Shown: in pieces, positions 16,259-25,498 of the stretch | Position numbering within the stretch: position 1 is the stretch's first letter | How the letters are laid out: every line of letters starts with the position of its first letter | NCBI RefSeq assembly: GCF_050613145.1 | Contig: NZ_CP192507.1 | Location: 1,984,001-2,048,000 of the forward strand | Length of the DNA stretch: 64,000 nucleotides | Source: Lysinibacillus_B sp050613145 | GTDB taxonomy: Bacteria; Bacillota; Bacilli; Bacillales_A; Planococcaceae | Reading direction: 5' to 3' | Position numbers and translations under genes: made by a program | Notes under the pieces: generated by a model | Seen by the model: only the letters and a program-made list of their open reading frames with translations | The model's database searches: none | What the model was told of the DNA's origin: nothing

Positions 16259-16292
16259 AGCGACCACATAAAGTATGTGGTCGCTATTGTCA
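16259..16292 (+). terminator. Hairpin, probable terminator of the small-gene module
   Basis: AGCGACCACATA (16259-16270) pairs with TATGTGGTCGCT (16274-16285); the T tract is weak. The remaining bases to 16478 contain no recognised gene. Confidence 0.55.
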
Positions 16293-16478
16293 TAAATATA
16301 TTGTACTTGTTCTTCCTAAGTAACTTGCCTGTGCGTTATATTTAATAATCAGTAATACTACTTGTATCTTGTGTACCCTAATTGTACCTATATAGAATAG
16401 GTTAAAATAGGAACAGGAGAAAATTTAGAAAAGCAGAAAAATCTCGGCTTATCAATAATGTTGAAAATAAAAAGTGAC

Positions 16479-16503
16479 TTAACCGATTAAGTGATGTTTG
16501 ACG
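16479..16503. repeat. 25-bp direct repeat, right copy
   Basis: Identical to 8307-8331. Here it supplies the stop codon and last seven sense codons (VKHHLIG) of the minus-strand gene. Confidence 0.8.
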
Positions 16504-16667
16504 ACTTCATATGCCTGACAAATTTCAGGGAAGTCCGTTTTGTTATTTTGGGCAATCATATCGTTTGCGATTGCATATAAATCTAACTCTAATGTAGTTG
16601 CTGTGACGATATCATTTAGTAATGTTGCTTCCATTTGCTCTACAAAATTTAAAATTTGAGCGTTCAT
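16479..16667 (-). CDS. Small conserved-looking protein (62 aa), integration target of the island
   Basis: 62 residues from the ATG at 16667 (MNAQILNFVEQME), with GGAG nine bases upstream; a TTG at 16682 is in frame but sits on the RBS. Predicted all-helical, acidic, with cysteine in PEICQAYEVVKHHLIG. No domain recognised. Its 3' end forms one of two 25-bp direct repeats, and its likely original terminator sits 8 kb away at 8261-8292, so the island appears to have inserted at its end while leaving the reading frame intact. Confidence 0.65.
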   Translation of the reverse strand: MNAQILNFVEQMEATLLNDIVTATTLELDLYAIANDMIAQNNKTDFPEICQAYEVVKHHLIG

Positions 16668-16882
16668 GTATGTCATCTCCAATGAGTTATTTGATGTCTT
16701 TACTATACATCGGGTAGACGTCTGACTTCAATAGAGAACCCCTTTAAGTCACAGCTTATTCACACCTTTTTGACGAGAAAATGAACTCGAGAGCTATTCG
16801 CTGCTTGAGAACGTTTTTCTTGAGTTATTGTAAAATTTTGAGTTTATGAAAGGAGGGGAGTAGCTATTGACATAAACATTAA

Positions 16883-16922
16883 AATAGATAAAGGCGTGTT
16901 TTAAAACACGCCTTTATCTATT
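16883..16922 (-). terminator. Perfect 20-bp inverted repeat at the end of the chemoreceptor gene
   Basis: AATAGATAAAGGCGTGTTTT (16883-16902) is followed directly by its reverse complement, overlapping the stop codon. On the minus strand a weak T tract follows. Confidence 0.75.
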
Positions 16923-18315
16923 ATGAAACTTTTAATTGGTCGAGCATCTGAAGTACTTTATTGCTCAGTTCTTGAATTTCTTCATATTTATAGTGGGCTT
17001 CTGAACGTTTTCCTTCTTTAAACAGTTGAATGGCCACATGGCATGTTTGGTGGAATTTTGCATGTACAGCATCCAAGTTTTGAAATGCTGAAAGATGACC
17101 AAAATGCGCCTTCCCATCACTTACGTACCATCGACCGAGGCGACATTTCGTATGGTCTTTTACAGCGTTTGGCTCTAAATTACTTCTACCTAGTAGCATA
17201 TTTTCGATGCGCCAACGCCAAAGCAGGTGATCGGTTTTAGCCAGTTCGATGATATCATCATCTGCATAACAAAGTTGGAAGTCACCCATACTATTGCGTA
17301 ATTGCTCAGAAATTGTACCCATTTTAAATAGATTTTCTGAGCTATGCGTAATTTCATTTGTCATTTGCCCCATCGTATGATTCATACTCGAAATCGTCCC
17401 AATGATTTCTTCAAAAGTAGAAGATTGCTCCTCCATAATCGGTGCAGTATGTGAAATATCTTGAATGCTAATTGATAAATTAGTAATGATTTCGTTCATT
17501 TCTGTCGAGCATTTAGATATGGCTGCATTACTTTGATCCATTTTACTTGTCATATTTGTAATGGTATTTGATGTTTTTGAGGCTTCTAGTTGAACGCTAT
17601 TTACATTATCACGAATATCATTCACATTTTGCTTTGTTTGCTCCGCTAGCTTGCGTACTTCCTGTGCTACAACGGCAAAGCCTTTTCCTTGTTCCCCAGC
17701 ACGCGCTGCTTCAATCGATGCATTTAAAGCAAGGAGATTTGTTTGTTCCGCAATTTCTGAAATGAGATATACCATTTTACCAATCGAGCCGATGTGGTCA
17801 TTTAAAGATAATACTTGGTTATTTAATGAGTGAAATTGTGTATGTACTTGCTCAATCTCATGGACGGTTTCTTGTAACTGTTCGCGGAGTTTTTCGGCTC
17901 TTGTACCAGTATTCTTCATATTAGTTGTTGCACCTACATTATTTGTAGTGATGGTTTGAATAGATGAAGCCAATTCTTCTGCTGCCGCCACAATGGTATC
18001 TAAATCAGTACTTAGCGCAAGTGCATTTTTTTGTAGTTTATTAATAAAAATATTTTCATCAATGTTGGCAGAAACGATATGTGTTAGTTCTAACGTAATT
18101 TGTTTTAAGCGGTTGTTATAATTGGCAGCTAAATGGTGAAGTGTTTCAGCTAATTCATCATTTAAGTGATCGCTATGTAGTACTAATGTTTCAGCTAAAT
18201 TACCATTTGCTACTTTTTGTAATAGATGATTTAGTTCTTGTACTTGTTCTTTAGTTATTGAGGATTCGGGGTGAGTCTTATCACTTTTTGTGAGTGAGCT
18301 TAAAAAAGAAAGCAT
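16921..18315 (-). CDS. Soluble methyl-accepting chemotaxis protein with C-terminal CZB zinc-binding domain
   Basis: 464 residues from the ATG at 18315 (AGGAG nine bases upstream; an ATG three codons earlier at 18324 abuts the RBS). No transmembrane segments, so a cytosolic receptor. The central signalling tip is EQTNLLALNASIEAARAG. The C-terminus is a chemoreceptor zinc-binding (CZB) domain: His in AKTDHLLWRWRIENML, HTKCRLGRWY, then HLSAFQNLDAVHAKFH, giving the usual 3-His/1-Cys set. CZB receptors sense zinc or oxidants such as HOCl through that cysteine; the ligand here is not determined. Confidence 0.93.
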   Translation of the reverse strand: MLSFLSSLTKSDKTHPESSITKEQVQELNHLLQKVANGNLAETLVLHSDHLNDELAETLHHLAANYNNRLKQITLELTHIVSANIDENIFINKLQKNALALSTDLDTIVAAAEELASSIQTITTNNVGATTNMKNTGTRAEKLREQLQETVHEIEQVHTQFHSLNNQVLSLNDHIGSIGKMVYLISEIAEQTNLLALNASIEAARAGEQGKGFAVVAQEVRKLAEQTKQNVNDIRDNVNSVQLEASKTSNTITNMTSKMDQSNAAISKCSTEMNEIITNLSISIQDISHTAPIMEEQSSTFEEIIGTISSMNHTMGQMTNEITHSSENLFKMGTISEQLRNSMGDFQLCYADDDIIELAKTDHLLWRWRIENMLLGRSNLEPNAVKDHTKCRLGRWYVSDGKAHFGHLSAFQNLDAVHAKFHQTCHVAIQLFKEGKRSEAHYKYEEIQELSNKVLQMLDQLKVS

Positions 18316-18665
18316 GCCTAACATCTCCTACTTAAATTATGGAACTGCTAATATTTATAATAATATGTCAATTAACCTTTGGATTAAAATTACCATTGTT
18401 AAAACCATCATGTCAATGCGGATCTAATTTCTTTACAATTACTTAAAATTTTGTTACAGCCTATCAACAAATAGCAGTGAAGTAACGAAGGATTTAGGAG
18501 AAAATAGGCTTATGAGAACAACCTGTATATGTATTAATACCTAAAAAGTAGGATATTTATATAAGTATGATGAATCAAATTTACATAGATTTCTATTTCT
18601 GTATTTAAGAAAATAGCCTTTCTTATATATAATAAAAATAACGAAATAGTAAAGGGGTTGATTGT
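18316..18665. other. Divergent intergenic region
   Basis: 350 bp between the divergent chemoreceptor and GTPase genes. AT-rich; a TATAAT-like hexamer at about 18627 lies ~40 bp before the GTPase start and could be its -10. No gene recognised. Confidence 0.35.
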
Positions 18666-20495
18666 ATGATAGAACAACAAAACAAACTAGTAACTGAATC
18701 AATCGTCTCATCAAATCCGTTACTACAATTAATTGAACGAATGAAACCGCTTCACGTTTTACTGAATCAAAATTCATATGTAAAAGATACGACGAGAAGG
18801 TTAAAACGTATTATTGATGATGCTAGTTCTCAAACAATGATTTTAGTGATGGGGAAAGAGCGGGTTGGTAAGACGACCTTTATCAATGGACTACTCGGTC
18901 GTGAAGTGTTATCAGCGAGTAGTGAACATCCGACTGCTGCGAACACATTTATCCGTTACGGTGAGGAAGAGTGTGTGAAAGCGATTTTTTTAGATGGTAT
19001 GGTCGCTACATTTGATTTAGGAAAAGTAGAGCTGCTCACAATATCGGATGCATTTTGTGCCCAAATTATTCGTGAACACCTTGACTATATTGAAGTATTT
19101 ATCAAGCACGATTTATTGAAAAACGTTACTATTGTGGATTCGGTTGCGTTAGAAGTAGCAGCCGATCATTCAGCTTATTTTTCTGAGCTACTTGTCGACC
19201 GAATGGATGATATTTTTTGGGTTATCCGCAGTGGCTCTATAGCAACAGAAGCTGAACTAGCCCTTTTAGATAAATATAATGAACGAGGAATGAAACCACA
19301 CTTCATTATAAATGCGATTGATGATACAGAAAATGTTGCAGCGTTTATGCAATCTGAATCGGAGCGTTACGGGGGAAAAATCGCTTCCATGACAGCTGTT
19401 TCGGCAACACAAGCGTTAGAAGCGGCGAAAACGAATAATGCACAGTTATTCATTGATTCAAAATATGGGGAGTTACATAAGTTACTAGAGGAACTGACAA
19501 ATAATCATACAAAAAAGACGCAGCATGTATTTGAACGCTTTGTCGATTGGCTAGAACTTTTCCGTAAAGAAATAGAGCAAATCCCACAGCGTGAGCCGTA
19601 TTTATCCGCGTTTGAAAGTATTGAAAAATATACAGGTAATAAAGGATTTGAATATACACGTCAACAACGCGATATGGCATTGCTCACGGCATATGAACAA
19701 GAGTACGAGCATGTGTGCCATGTATTTAAACCGGTAGAAACGTTATATCAATTGCTCCAAACATTAGCGAATAAGCTATATTTACGTGACGACAAGGTAG
19801 AGGAGTTTGAGTCCGTTGCATTACAATACCATCAAGCTGTACGTGAGTATCGTAAGCTGCATGTAGAATATATGCAAACATACGGACTGTTAGATCAGCA
19901 ATATCGTAAACTGTTCGGTAAAGGAATTGAAAGAGGGGATTTAGTACAAATCAACCAAAATTCGATTACGAAGGCACAGAAAGAGCGATTAGATCAAATG
20001 CAACAAAAGTGCGGAGAACAATATCGAATTATTAAGTATTATGAAGCGCATGTAGTCGAAAACTTATATAGCATTCAAAATCATATTACAGAGCTTGCTC
20101 AAAAACGCTTACAAACGATTATTCATCAAGTGGCTGAGTTAAATAGCCAACGAAAACGTGAAGTGAAGATTGCCAATTCTTATGTCAACAAGCTTTCAGA
20201 ATTTAGCTGTATTATAGAAGCGCAACATTTTGTGCGCGATGCGATTAAGCCGTATTTGCTTAGTGGTGCAATCGAGTTAACAGAAAACCAACAAGTAACG
20301 ATCGAAAATACAATTGATGGTATGATTGCGGTACAATTATCTCAAAAAGAAATAGAATTACCTTCAGAAGAGAGCGACCAAGATTCGCTCTTACATCAAG
20401 AATTTGAAACGAAATATATGCTAAGTCCGTTAAGCTTAACAGAAGTCGATGTACTGTCGGACTTACCGGATTTACCAGCTCCATTTATGATGTAA
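18666..20495 (+). CDS. Dynamin-like P-loop GTPase
   Basis: 609 residues; AAAGGGGTTG upstream of the ATG. The G1 loop MGKERVGKTTFINGLLG (~residues 60-76) and a G2-like threonine in HPTAANTF fit dynamin-family GTPases. The G3 position reads VDSVAL rather than DxPG, and G4 reads NAID, both degenerate. The C-terminal half is helical, rich in Glu/Lys/Gln, and likely forms the stalk. No membrane segment is obvious. No partner gene is adjacent, whereas bacterial dynamins often occur in pairs. Role (membrane remodelling, phage or envelope stress) cannot be deduced. Confidence 0.78.
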   Translation: MIEQQNKLVTESIVSSNPLLQLIERMKPLHVLLNQNSYVKDTTRRLKRIIDDASSQTMILVMGKERVGKTTFINGLLGREVLSASSEHPTAANTFIRYGEEECVKAIFLDGMVATFDLGKVELLTISDAFCAQIIREHLDYIEVFIKHDLLKNVTIVDSVALEVAADHSAYFSELLVDRMDDIFWVIRSGSIATEAELALLDKYNERGMKPHFIINAIDDTENVAAFMQSESERYGGKIASMTAVSATQALEAAKTNNAQLFIDSKYGELHKLLEELTNNHTKKTQHVFERFVDWLELFRKEIEQIPQREPYLSAFESIEKYTGNKGFEYTRQQRDMALLTAYEQEYEHVCHVFKPVETLYQLLQTLANKLYLRDDKVEEFESVALQYHQAVREYRKLHVEYMQTYGLLDQQYRKLFGKGIERGDLVQINQNSITKAQKERLDQMQQKCGEQYRIIKYYEAHVVENLYSIQNHITELAQKRLQTIIHQVAELNSQRKREVKIANSYVNKLSEFSCIIEAQHFVRDAIKPYLLSGAIELTENQQVTIENTIDGMIAVQLSQKEIELPSEESDQDSLLHQEFETKYMLSPLSLTEVDVLSDLPDLPAPFMM

Positions 20496-20500
20496 TATGA

Positions 20501-20541
20501 AAAGAGTGTAGAGAAGTCAATTTCTCTACACTCTTTCAGAC
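20501..20541 (+). terminator. Terminator of the GTPase gene
   Basis: AAAGAGTGTAGAGA (20501-20514) pairs with TCTCTACACTCTTT (20523-20536). Confidence 0.85.
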
Positions 20542-20665
20542 TGTTGACAAACGCTTTCATTCTGCGTTGCTTGCCTCGCTCGTCCGCTCATGAACTTCAG
20601 TTCTATTCGCGTCTTCGCTCGTCTGCGCGCCTTGTCTGTCAAGCGTTTTCAAGACAGTCTGCAGA
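20537..20665. repeat. GC-richer palindromic intergenic element
   Basis: Imperfect ~125-bp inverted repeat: CAGACTGTTGACAAACGCTTTC at the left end mirrors GTCAAGCGTTTTCAAGACAG at the right. Its interior (CGCTCGTCCGCTC, GCGTCTTCGCTCGTCTGCGC) is richer in GC than its surroundings. It looks like a dispersed REP/BIME-type element; copy number needs genome-wide search. Confidence 0.5.
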
Positions 20666-20696
20666 TTTTGTTGTTCTTAAGTTTCCCCTAAAAATA

Positions 20697-20741
20697 AGTG
20701 TAGACAAAGTCAAACTTCGACTTTGTCTACACTCTTTTTTA
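20697..20741 (-). terminator. Bidirectional terminator between the palindromic element and spo0M
   Basis: AGTGTAGACAAAGTC-AAACTTC-GACTTTGTCTACACT stem-loop followed by T6 on the + strand and A/T-rich sequence on the minus strand; it ends the spo0M transcript. Confidence 0.8.
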
Positions 20742-21503
20742 CATATAACGCTCAATTGTTTGTTTTAATGTTTGTTCGATGGAGAACACATCGCGATCTG
20801 TGAATGTGAGGCGAACAAAGCTTTCATCCATATCTAAAGCTTCCGATAGTAAGCTGCCTAACCCACGAGCGCGGCGATCAATTTGTAACAGTACATCGAT
20901 ACTATCCGTAGACTGGTTGATAAATGTTACTTCTAGTTCATCTAAGTGTCGTCTATAGGTAGGGTTGGTCGCTGTAAATTCAAATTCTTGAATAAATGGA
21001 TGTGGCGTGCGAATGCGTAGCGGTGCTTTTTCACATTCTACCTTACGTAAACGGAAGCCAAGACGTTTGACAGCCGCTAATACTTCATTTGCTAGCGGTG
21101 TAGGGTTTACTTCAATATAGTCTTTGTCTGTCGGGTCTACGGCCATTTTAATATCAAGTTCTGTTTGTACCCATACTTGTGTTTTGCCTCCTGTGATCGG
21201 CGTTGTACGTGGTAAATTGAATGAAAATGGGATCGACTTCAATTCACCAGCACCGATTGTAAAAGGACTGCTTACTTGGAAGGATGCCACAGCAGCGTTG
21301 TCATGAATTTTCGTATCATTTACTTCTTTAATGTACGTTGTGTAGACCGTTAAATAAATCGTATCGATTGCTTGTTCGGTATTGCCACCTTTTATTTCAA
21401 CTACACCATTGACTACATCGCCAGCAGTATAACGAGAGCGGTCGAGTTTCGTATCTACTTGTGCATTGCCAATGCCGATACTTGCTAATATTTTTTGAAA
21501 CAT
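20739..21503 (-). CDS. spo0M: Spo0M-family sporulation-control protein
   Basis: 254 residues from the ATG at 21503 (MFQKILASIGIGNAQVDT), with AGGGGGA upstream; a frame extension to 21533 is unlikely. Arrestin-like beta-sandwich protein, close in length and start to B. subtilis Spo0M (~258 aa). Motifs include TKLDRSRYTAGDVVNGVVEI and the C-terminal LLQIDRRARGLGSLLSEALDMDES. In Bacillus it influences sporulation initiation and cell division by an incompletely known route. Single-gene unit with its own terminator. Confidence 0.9.
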   Translation of the reverse strand: MFQKILASIGIGNAQVDTKLDRSRYTAGDVVNGVVEIKGGNTEQAIDTIYLTVYTTYIKEVNDTKIHDNAAVASFQVSSPFTIGAGELKSIPFSFNLPRTTPITGGKTQVWVQTELDIKMAVDPTDKDYIEVNPTPLANEVLAAVKRLGFRLRKVECEKAPLRIRTPHPFIQEFEFTATNPTYRRHLDELEVTFINQSTDSIDVLLQIDRRARGLGSLLSEALDMDESFVRLTFTDRDVFSIEQTLKQTIERYM

Positions 21504-21605
21504 AAAAAATCCCCCTAATAAATTAGTATGCACTAATCTATACGAAGGATTTCTTAAATAGTTTCATGTATTTTTAGCAGATGAGATAATTATTTAAATT
21601 GAAAT

Positions 21606-22718
21606 CTATTTTGTCACAGCACCGCTGCTAAAGGTTTGGTTTTGGTAGTACATGTTTTTAACAAGTACATTTGGTCCTAAGCATTTGACGGCAGGGCAGT
21701 GACAGTTTAGCGATTTTGCCAAATCACTTTGTAGCCATTTGTCAAATACTTGAGGGAGTGTATTTGTTTGAATATTGCCAAGCGGTGGCGCATCACCAAA
21801 GTCAGTAACAATAACTTCACCAGAGAAAATATTGATGTTTAAACGAGAGCGGCCATCTGGATCATTTCGCATCGTCACATTTTTTGCATTACGTAGACGA
21901 TTGAGCAATACTTGATCTTCTTCCTTCGTACTACAAGGGTAGAACGGTAATGTACCAAATAGCATCCATGTATTTTCATCTCGAATATCGAGTAAATGAT
22001 GAATTGCCTCACGTGTTTCTTCTAGTGATAACGATGTTAAAGCACCAGCGAAGTCTGAGGGGTACATTGGGTGAATCTCGTGTCGTGCACATTTCATTTC
22101 GTGCACGATTTGATGGTGAATATGCTCTAAATACGGTAATGTCTTTTTATTTAGCATCGTTTCCGCTGATACCATGACTCCATTTTCTGCAAGCATACGG
22201 GAGTTTTCAATCATCCGCTTAAATAGGGCAGCACGTTGCTCAAACGTAGGCTTACGTTCCATCATCGCAAAGCCAGTTTCCACGAACTCTTCAACTGTTC
22301 CCCAGTTATGTGAAATATGTAGTACATCTAAATAAGGGGCAATTTGCATATAACGCTCGCCGTCAATCGTTAAATTGGAGTTCATCTGTGTGCGCACACC
22401 GCGGCTATGGGCGTATTGTAAAATCGGTAGCACATAATTTTGCACCGAGCGTTTACTTTGCATCGGTTCTCCACCAGTAATTGATAAAGTTTTTAAGTGT
22501 GGAATTTCATCTAAACGCTTTAAAATCAAGTCAATAGGCAGTGCATCTGGATCTTTCGTTTGCAAAGTATACCCAACTGCACAGTGAGCACATCGCATAT
22601 TACAAAGCGTTGTCGTCGTAAATTCAATATTAGATAAAGTTAATCCGCCATGTTGTTCTATATCCATATAAGCTTCCCACGGATCATAACTTGGTGTAAT
22701 TTTAGGCATTGTTATCAT
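21606..22718 (-). CDS. yfkAB: Radical SAM/CxCxxxxC motif protein YfkAB
   Basis: 370 residues, with AAAGGAAG before the ATG. The radical-SAM 4Fe-4S motif is Cys39-x3-Cys43-x2-Cys46 (LCNMRCAHC); GGEP (TGGEPMQ) binds SAM. The C-terminal CHCPAVKC is the second cysteine motif typical of the YfkAB family, probably a further cluster site. The family is full-length here (one gene, not split). The substrate is unknown. Confidence 0.92.
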   Translation of the reverse strand: MITMPKITPSYDPWEAYMDIEQHGGLTLSNIEFTTTTLCNMRCAHCAVGYTLQTKDPDALPIDLILKRLDEIPHLKTLSITGGEPMQSKRSVQNYVLPILQYAHSRGVRTQMNSNLTIDGERYMQIAPYLDVLHISHNWGTVEEFVETGFAMMERKPTFEQRAALFKRMIENSRMLAENGVMVSAETMLNKKTLPYLEHIHHQIVHEMKCARHEIHPMYPSDFAGALTSLSLEETREAIHHLLDIRDENTWMLFGTLPFYPCSTKEEDQVLLNRLRNAKNVTMRNDPDGRSRLNINIFSGEVIVTDFGDAPPLGNIQTNTLPQVFDKWLQSDLAKSLNCHCPAVKCLGPNVLVKNMYYQNQTFSSGAVTK

Positions 22719-22869
22719 GTCAATCTTCCTTTCACGCCTTCCATTGTCTCATAAATTACTATAAGGGCAAAGATTTTTTCTGTAGTCGGAAAATTTAAAA
22801 AATAAAAGAAAGAGTAGTTCATATAAGAAATATTCATGTTTATGAAGTTAGACACCTACTCATATGATT

Positions 22870-23517
22870 TTAATGGTACTGAATATCCTTCAATGTGGAA
22901 GAAACAACAAAAACACCGTCTGCCATTTTCATTTCATCGATCTGCTTCACTAAGCCAAAGCCACGAACGAAATAACGGGATGTTTTAAAATCGTCTGTCT
23001 CCTTAACAACTTCAATTGCTTGTGTAAATGTTTGAAAAGGTGTTTCAACCGTTATATCTACAGCAGTAATGACCCAATGATCAAATGATGTATTCGGTTC
23101 AATTGGCAATACCATATACAGTTCCAGTGTAGGTAGTTTTACGATTTCTGCCACCGTAAGATTTGGTGAATTGATATCCTCATATACTAAATTGATTGCT
23201 TGATCGGTTATATGGTAAAGCCGGTACATTGTAACCCCGCCATTATCGATAATTGTTTGGACAATTGTCTCCGTTAACCACATCGTTTTTTCTGTAAAAG
23301 AGGCATATTCATTGCCTTCTCCTAAAAATGCCGCAGTTGTTTGATCTTCTTTAAAAAATAGCTGTAACGCTGTTGAATGTTCAAAAGCATTTTTATACCC
23401 TTCTTCCTCCTCATTGAAATGTTCATTTGAATCCTCCTCTGCTACTTGAGTACAAGCGACAAGGAAAAGGCTACATAAAAGTAAATATACATACTTCACA
23501 AGGTTCAAACCTTTCAC
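22870..23517 (-). CDS. Putative lipoprotein
   Basis: 215 residues if the GTG at 23517 is used; the GTG six codons later (MKYVYLLLCSLFLVAC) has GAAAGG upstream and gives a cleaner signal peptide. Lipobox LVAC then a Glu-rich spacer (NEHFNEEEEG). The remainder is a mixed alpha/beta domain with no recognised family (TMWLTETIVQTIIDNGG, TSRYFVRGFGLVKQIDEMK). Probably a membrane-anchored extracytoplasmic protein. Monocistronic by position. Confidence 0.75.
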   Translation of the reverse strand: MKGLNLVKYVYLLLCSLFLVACTQVAEEDSNEHFNEEEEGYKNAFEHSTALQLFFKEDQTTAAFLGEGNEYASFTEKTMWLTETIVQTIIDNGGVTMYRLYHITDQAINLVYEDINSPNLTVAEIVKLPTLELYMVLPIEPNTSFDHWVITAVDITVETPFQTFTQAIEVVKETDDFKTSRYFVRGFGLVKQIDEMKMADGVFVVSSTLKDIQYH

Positions 23518-23773
23518 TTTAGTTTAAAAACGCACATCTGTTGATCGGGAAAGGTATAGGAGAATAATTTATTTATAGGGATATTAAGTAGGAAGCTGAG
23601 AGATAAGGAAAAGAAAATGATGAAGCGAAATAACTGGAGTAAATGGCACCATTTTATGAATTCATTGCCATTGAATGTGATATACAGAAATAGTAATCTA
23701 AAAATTGGACATAAATTAAATTATTTTAATATATGTTTCGATAATGATAATTAGAATAGAAAGAGTGGATATT

Positions 23774-25327
23774 TTGAAAAAAATTCTTTATTCATTAATG
23801 GCTCTTCTGCTAGCTTGCAGTTTTGTAATACCTACTGAAACAGCAGCAAAGTCATTTACAGATGTCCCGGATACGCATGCCTATTTTGGCATGATTGATG
23901 TTATGAGTGAGCAAGGCATTATTAAAGGGTATGGTAATGAGGAATTTAAGCCGAACAGTACGATTTCTCGTGCACACGTAGCGGTCATGTTAAGCCGTGC
24001 TCTCGAATTAAAGCCGATTCGCCCGGCCATAACATTTAGTGATGTACCAACAACGCACGTTTATTATAACGAAATTATGGCGTTATACCGTGCGGGGATT
24101 GTGGACGGAACAAACGGGAAATACAATCCGGAAGGCTCTTTGACACGTGGTCAGCTTGCGAAAATTTTAACTAATGCCTTTGGGTTACAGCAACAGCACA
24201 CATCAGCATTTAAAGATGTGCCAACAACTCATCATTTTAATCCGTACGTTGGGGCGCTTGCTGCAAACAACATAACAACAGGCTATGGTGACGGTTCATT
24301 TAAACCGAATACAACGCTGAGCCGTATGCACTTTGCCGTATTTATGTACCGTACGATGTATAAAGACTACCCGCAAATGCAAGTTCATTTTATCGACGTT
24401 GGTCAAGGGGATTCGATTTTTGTTCAATCACCAAATGGCAAGACGATGTTAATCGATGGTGGAACACGCGGGGCAGGGGACGATGTTGTTACATACTTAA
24501 AATCACTGGGTGTTTCAAGTATTGATTATGTTGTGGCGACACATCCAGATGCGGATCATATTGGTGGTTTAATCGATGTATTTGCAGCGTTTAAAGTACA
24601 CCATTTTGTGAACAGCGGAAAAGATCATACGAGTGAGACATACGCGGATTTACTAGAAGCAGCTGTCAACGAAGGCTCTTCTTATATAGAGCCAAATCAA
24701 GGCGATAGCATTGCATTAGATAGTGCTGTTAACACACAAGTTGTTTACGCCAATAAAAATGCAAGCGCTAACAATGATGCTTCCCTCGTACTAAAGCTCA
24801 CATATGGGAAAGTATCATTTATGCTAATGGGTGATGCAAGTAAAGAAATCGAAACAAAGATTGCTTCAACATATGATGTATCCGCGCAAATTTTAAAAGC
24901 AGGGCACCATGGTTCAAATACAAGCAGTGGCTTCAACTTTATGCAACAAGTAAACCCAAAAGCAGTTATGTTATCTTACGGTAAAGACAATAGTTACGGT
25001 CATCCGCATAGTGAAGTACTAGCAAATATGAACGCGATCGGTGCAAAAGGATATGCAACAGCGATGAGTGGCTCGATTATTGTATCAACAGATAGCGTGA
25101 CATATTCTGTCAATGCGAAGCCGATGTCATCACAAAAGCCGCCTGAAAAGCCACCTATTGAAACAGGTGATCCATCTTCAGGTACTTACGTGATTCCGGG
25201 TGCACCAACATCATTCCAAAACTGTACAGAGATGCGTGCCTACTATCCAAATGGTGTAGTAAGTACACATCCAGCGTATGCAGCAAAACATGACCGAGAT
25301 GGCGACAACTGGGCATGTGAAAGGTAA
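23774..25327 (+). CDS. S-layer-anchored metallo-beta-lactamase (ComEC-like) protein with Excalibur domain
   Basis: 517 residues from the TTG at 23774 (MKKILYSLMALLLACSF; AAGAGTGG upstream). After the signal peptide come three SLH domains (~residues 30-205: TDVPDTHAYFGMIDVM, SDVPTTHVYYNEIMAL, KDVPTTHHFNPYVGAL). A metallo-beta-lactamase domain of the ComEC/Rec2 C-terminal type follows: HFIDVGQGDSIFVQSP, metal motif THPDADHIGG, and GHHGSNTSS. A C-terminal Excalibur calcium-binding motif ends it (NCTEMRAYYPNGV, DRDGDNWACE). It is therefore an exported, wall-bound hydrolase, perhaps a nuclease; the substrate is not known. Confidence 0.9.
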   Translation: MKKILYSLMALLLACSFVIPTETAAKSFTDVPDTHAYFGMIDVMSEQGIIKGYGNEEFKPNSTISRAHVAVMLSRALELKPIRPAITFSDVPTTHVYYNEIMALYRAGIVDGTNGKYNPEGSLTRGQLAKILTNAFGLQQQHTSAFKDVPTTHHFNPYVGALAANNITTGYGDGSFKPNTTLSRMHFAVFMYRTMYKDYPQMQVHFIDVGQGDSIFVQSPNGKTMLIDGGTRGAGDDVVTYLKSLGVSSIDYVVATHPDADHIGGLIDVFAAFKVHHFVNSGKDHTSETYADLLEAAVNEGSSYIEPNQGDSIALDSAVNTQVVYANKNASANNDASLVLKLTYGKVSFMLMGDASKEIETKIASTYDVSAQILKAGHHGSNTSSGFNFMQQVNPKAVMLSYGKDNSYGHPHSEVLANMNAIGAKGYATAMSGSIIVSTDSVTYSVNAKPMSSQKPPEKPPIETGDPSSGTYVIPGAPTSFQNCTEMRAYYPNGVVSTHPAYAAKHDRDGDNWACER

Positions 25328-25338
25328 ATAACACACGC

Positions 25339-25380
25339 AACCACAATCTTGAGAGTGTTCCCAAGGTTGTGGTTTTTTGT
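25339..25380 (+). terminator. Terminator of the SLH-MBL gene
   Basis: AACCACAATCTTG (25339-25351) pairs with CAAGGTTGTGGTT (25362-25374), then T6. Confidence 0.9.
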
Positions 25381-25498
25381 TCGTATACACATTCATAGGC
25401 TAGTGAAAAAATAGTACCTACAGATTTTAGAGGAGACAGCATAAACTGAAATCCATTTAGAAATAATAGAAGGGAGTCTAAGTAAAGAGGTGACAGTA

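Larger units (their letters stand above)
8307..16503. mobile_element. Putative integrated island bounded by 25-bp direct repeats
   Basis: An ~8.2 kb segment lies between two perfect 25-bp direct repeats. The right repeat is the intact 3' end of the gene at 16479-16667; the left is a gene-less copy beside a fitting minus-strand terminator. That is the layout left by integration into a gene's 3' end. Contents are accessory: intron debris, phage-like small genes, a Tn3-like cassette and an IS. No integrase is inside, so either it was lost or the element was mobilised in trans. The element call is inference; the repeat is directly visible. Confidence 0.6.
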
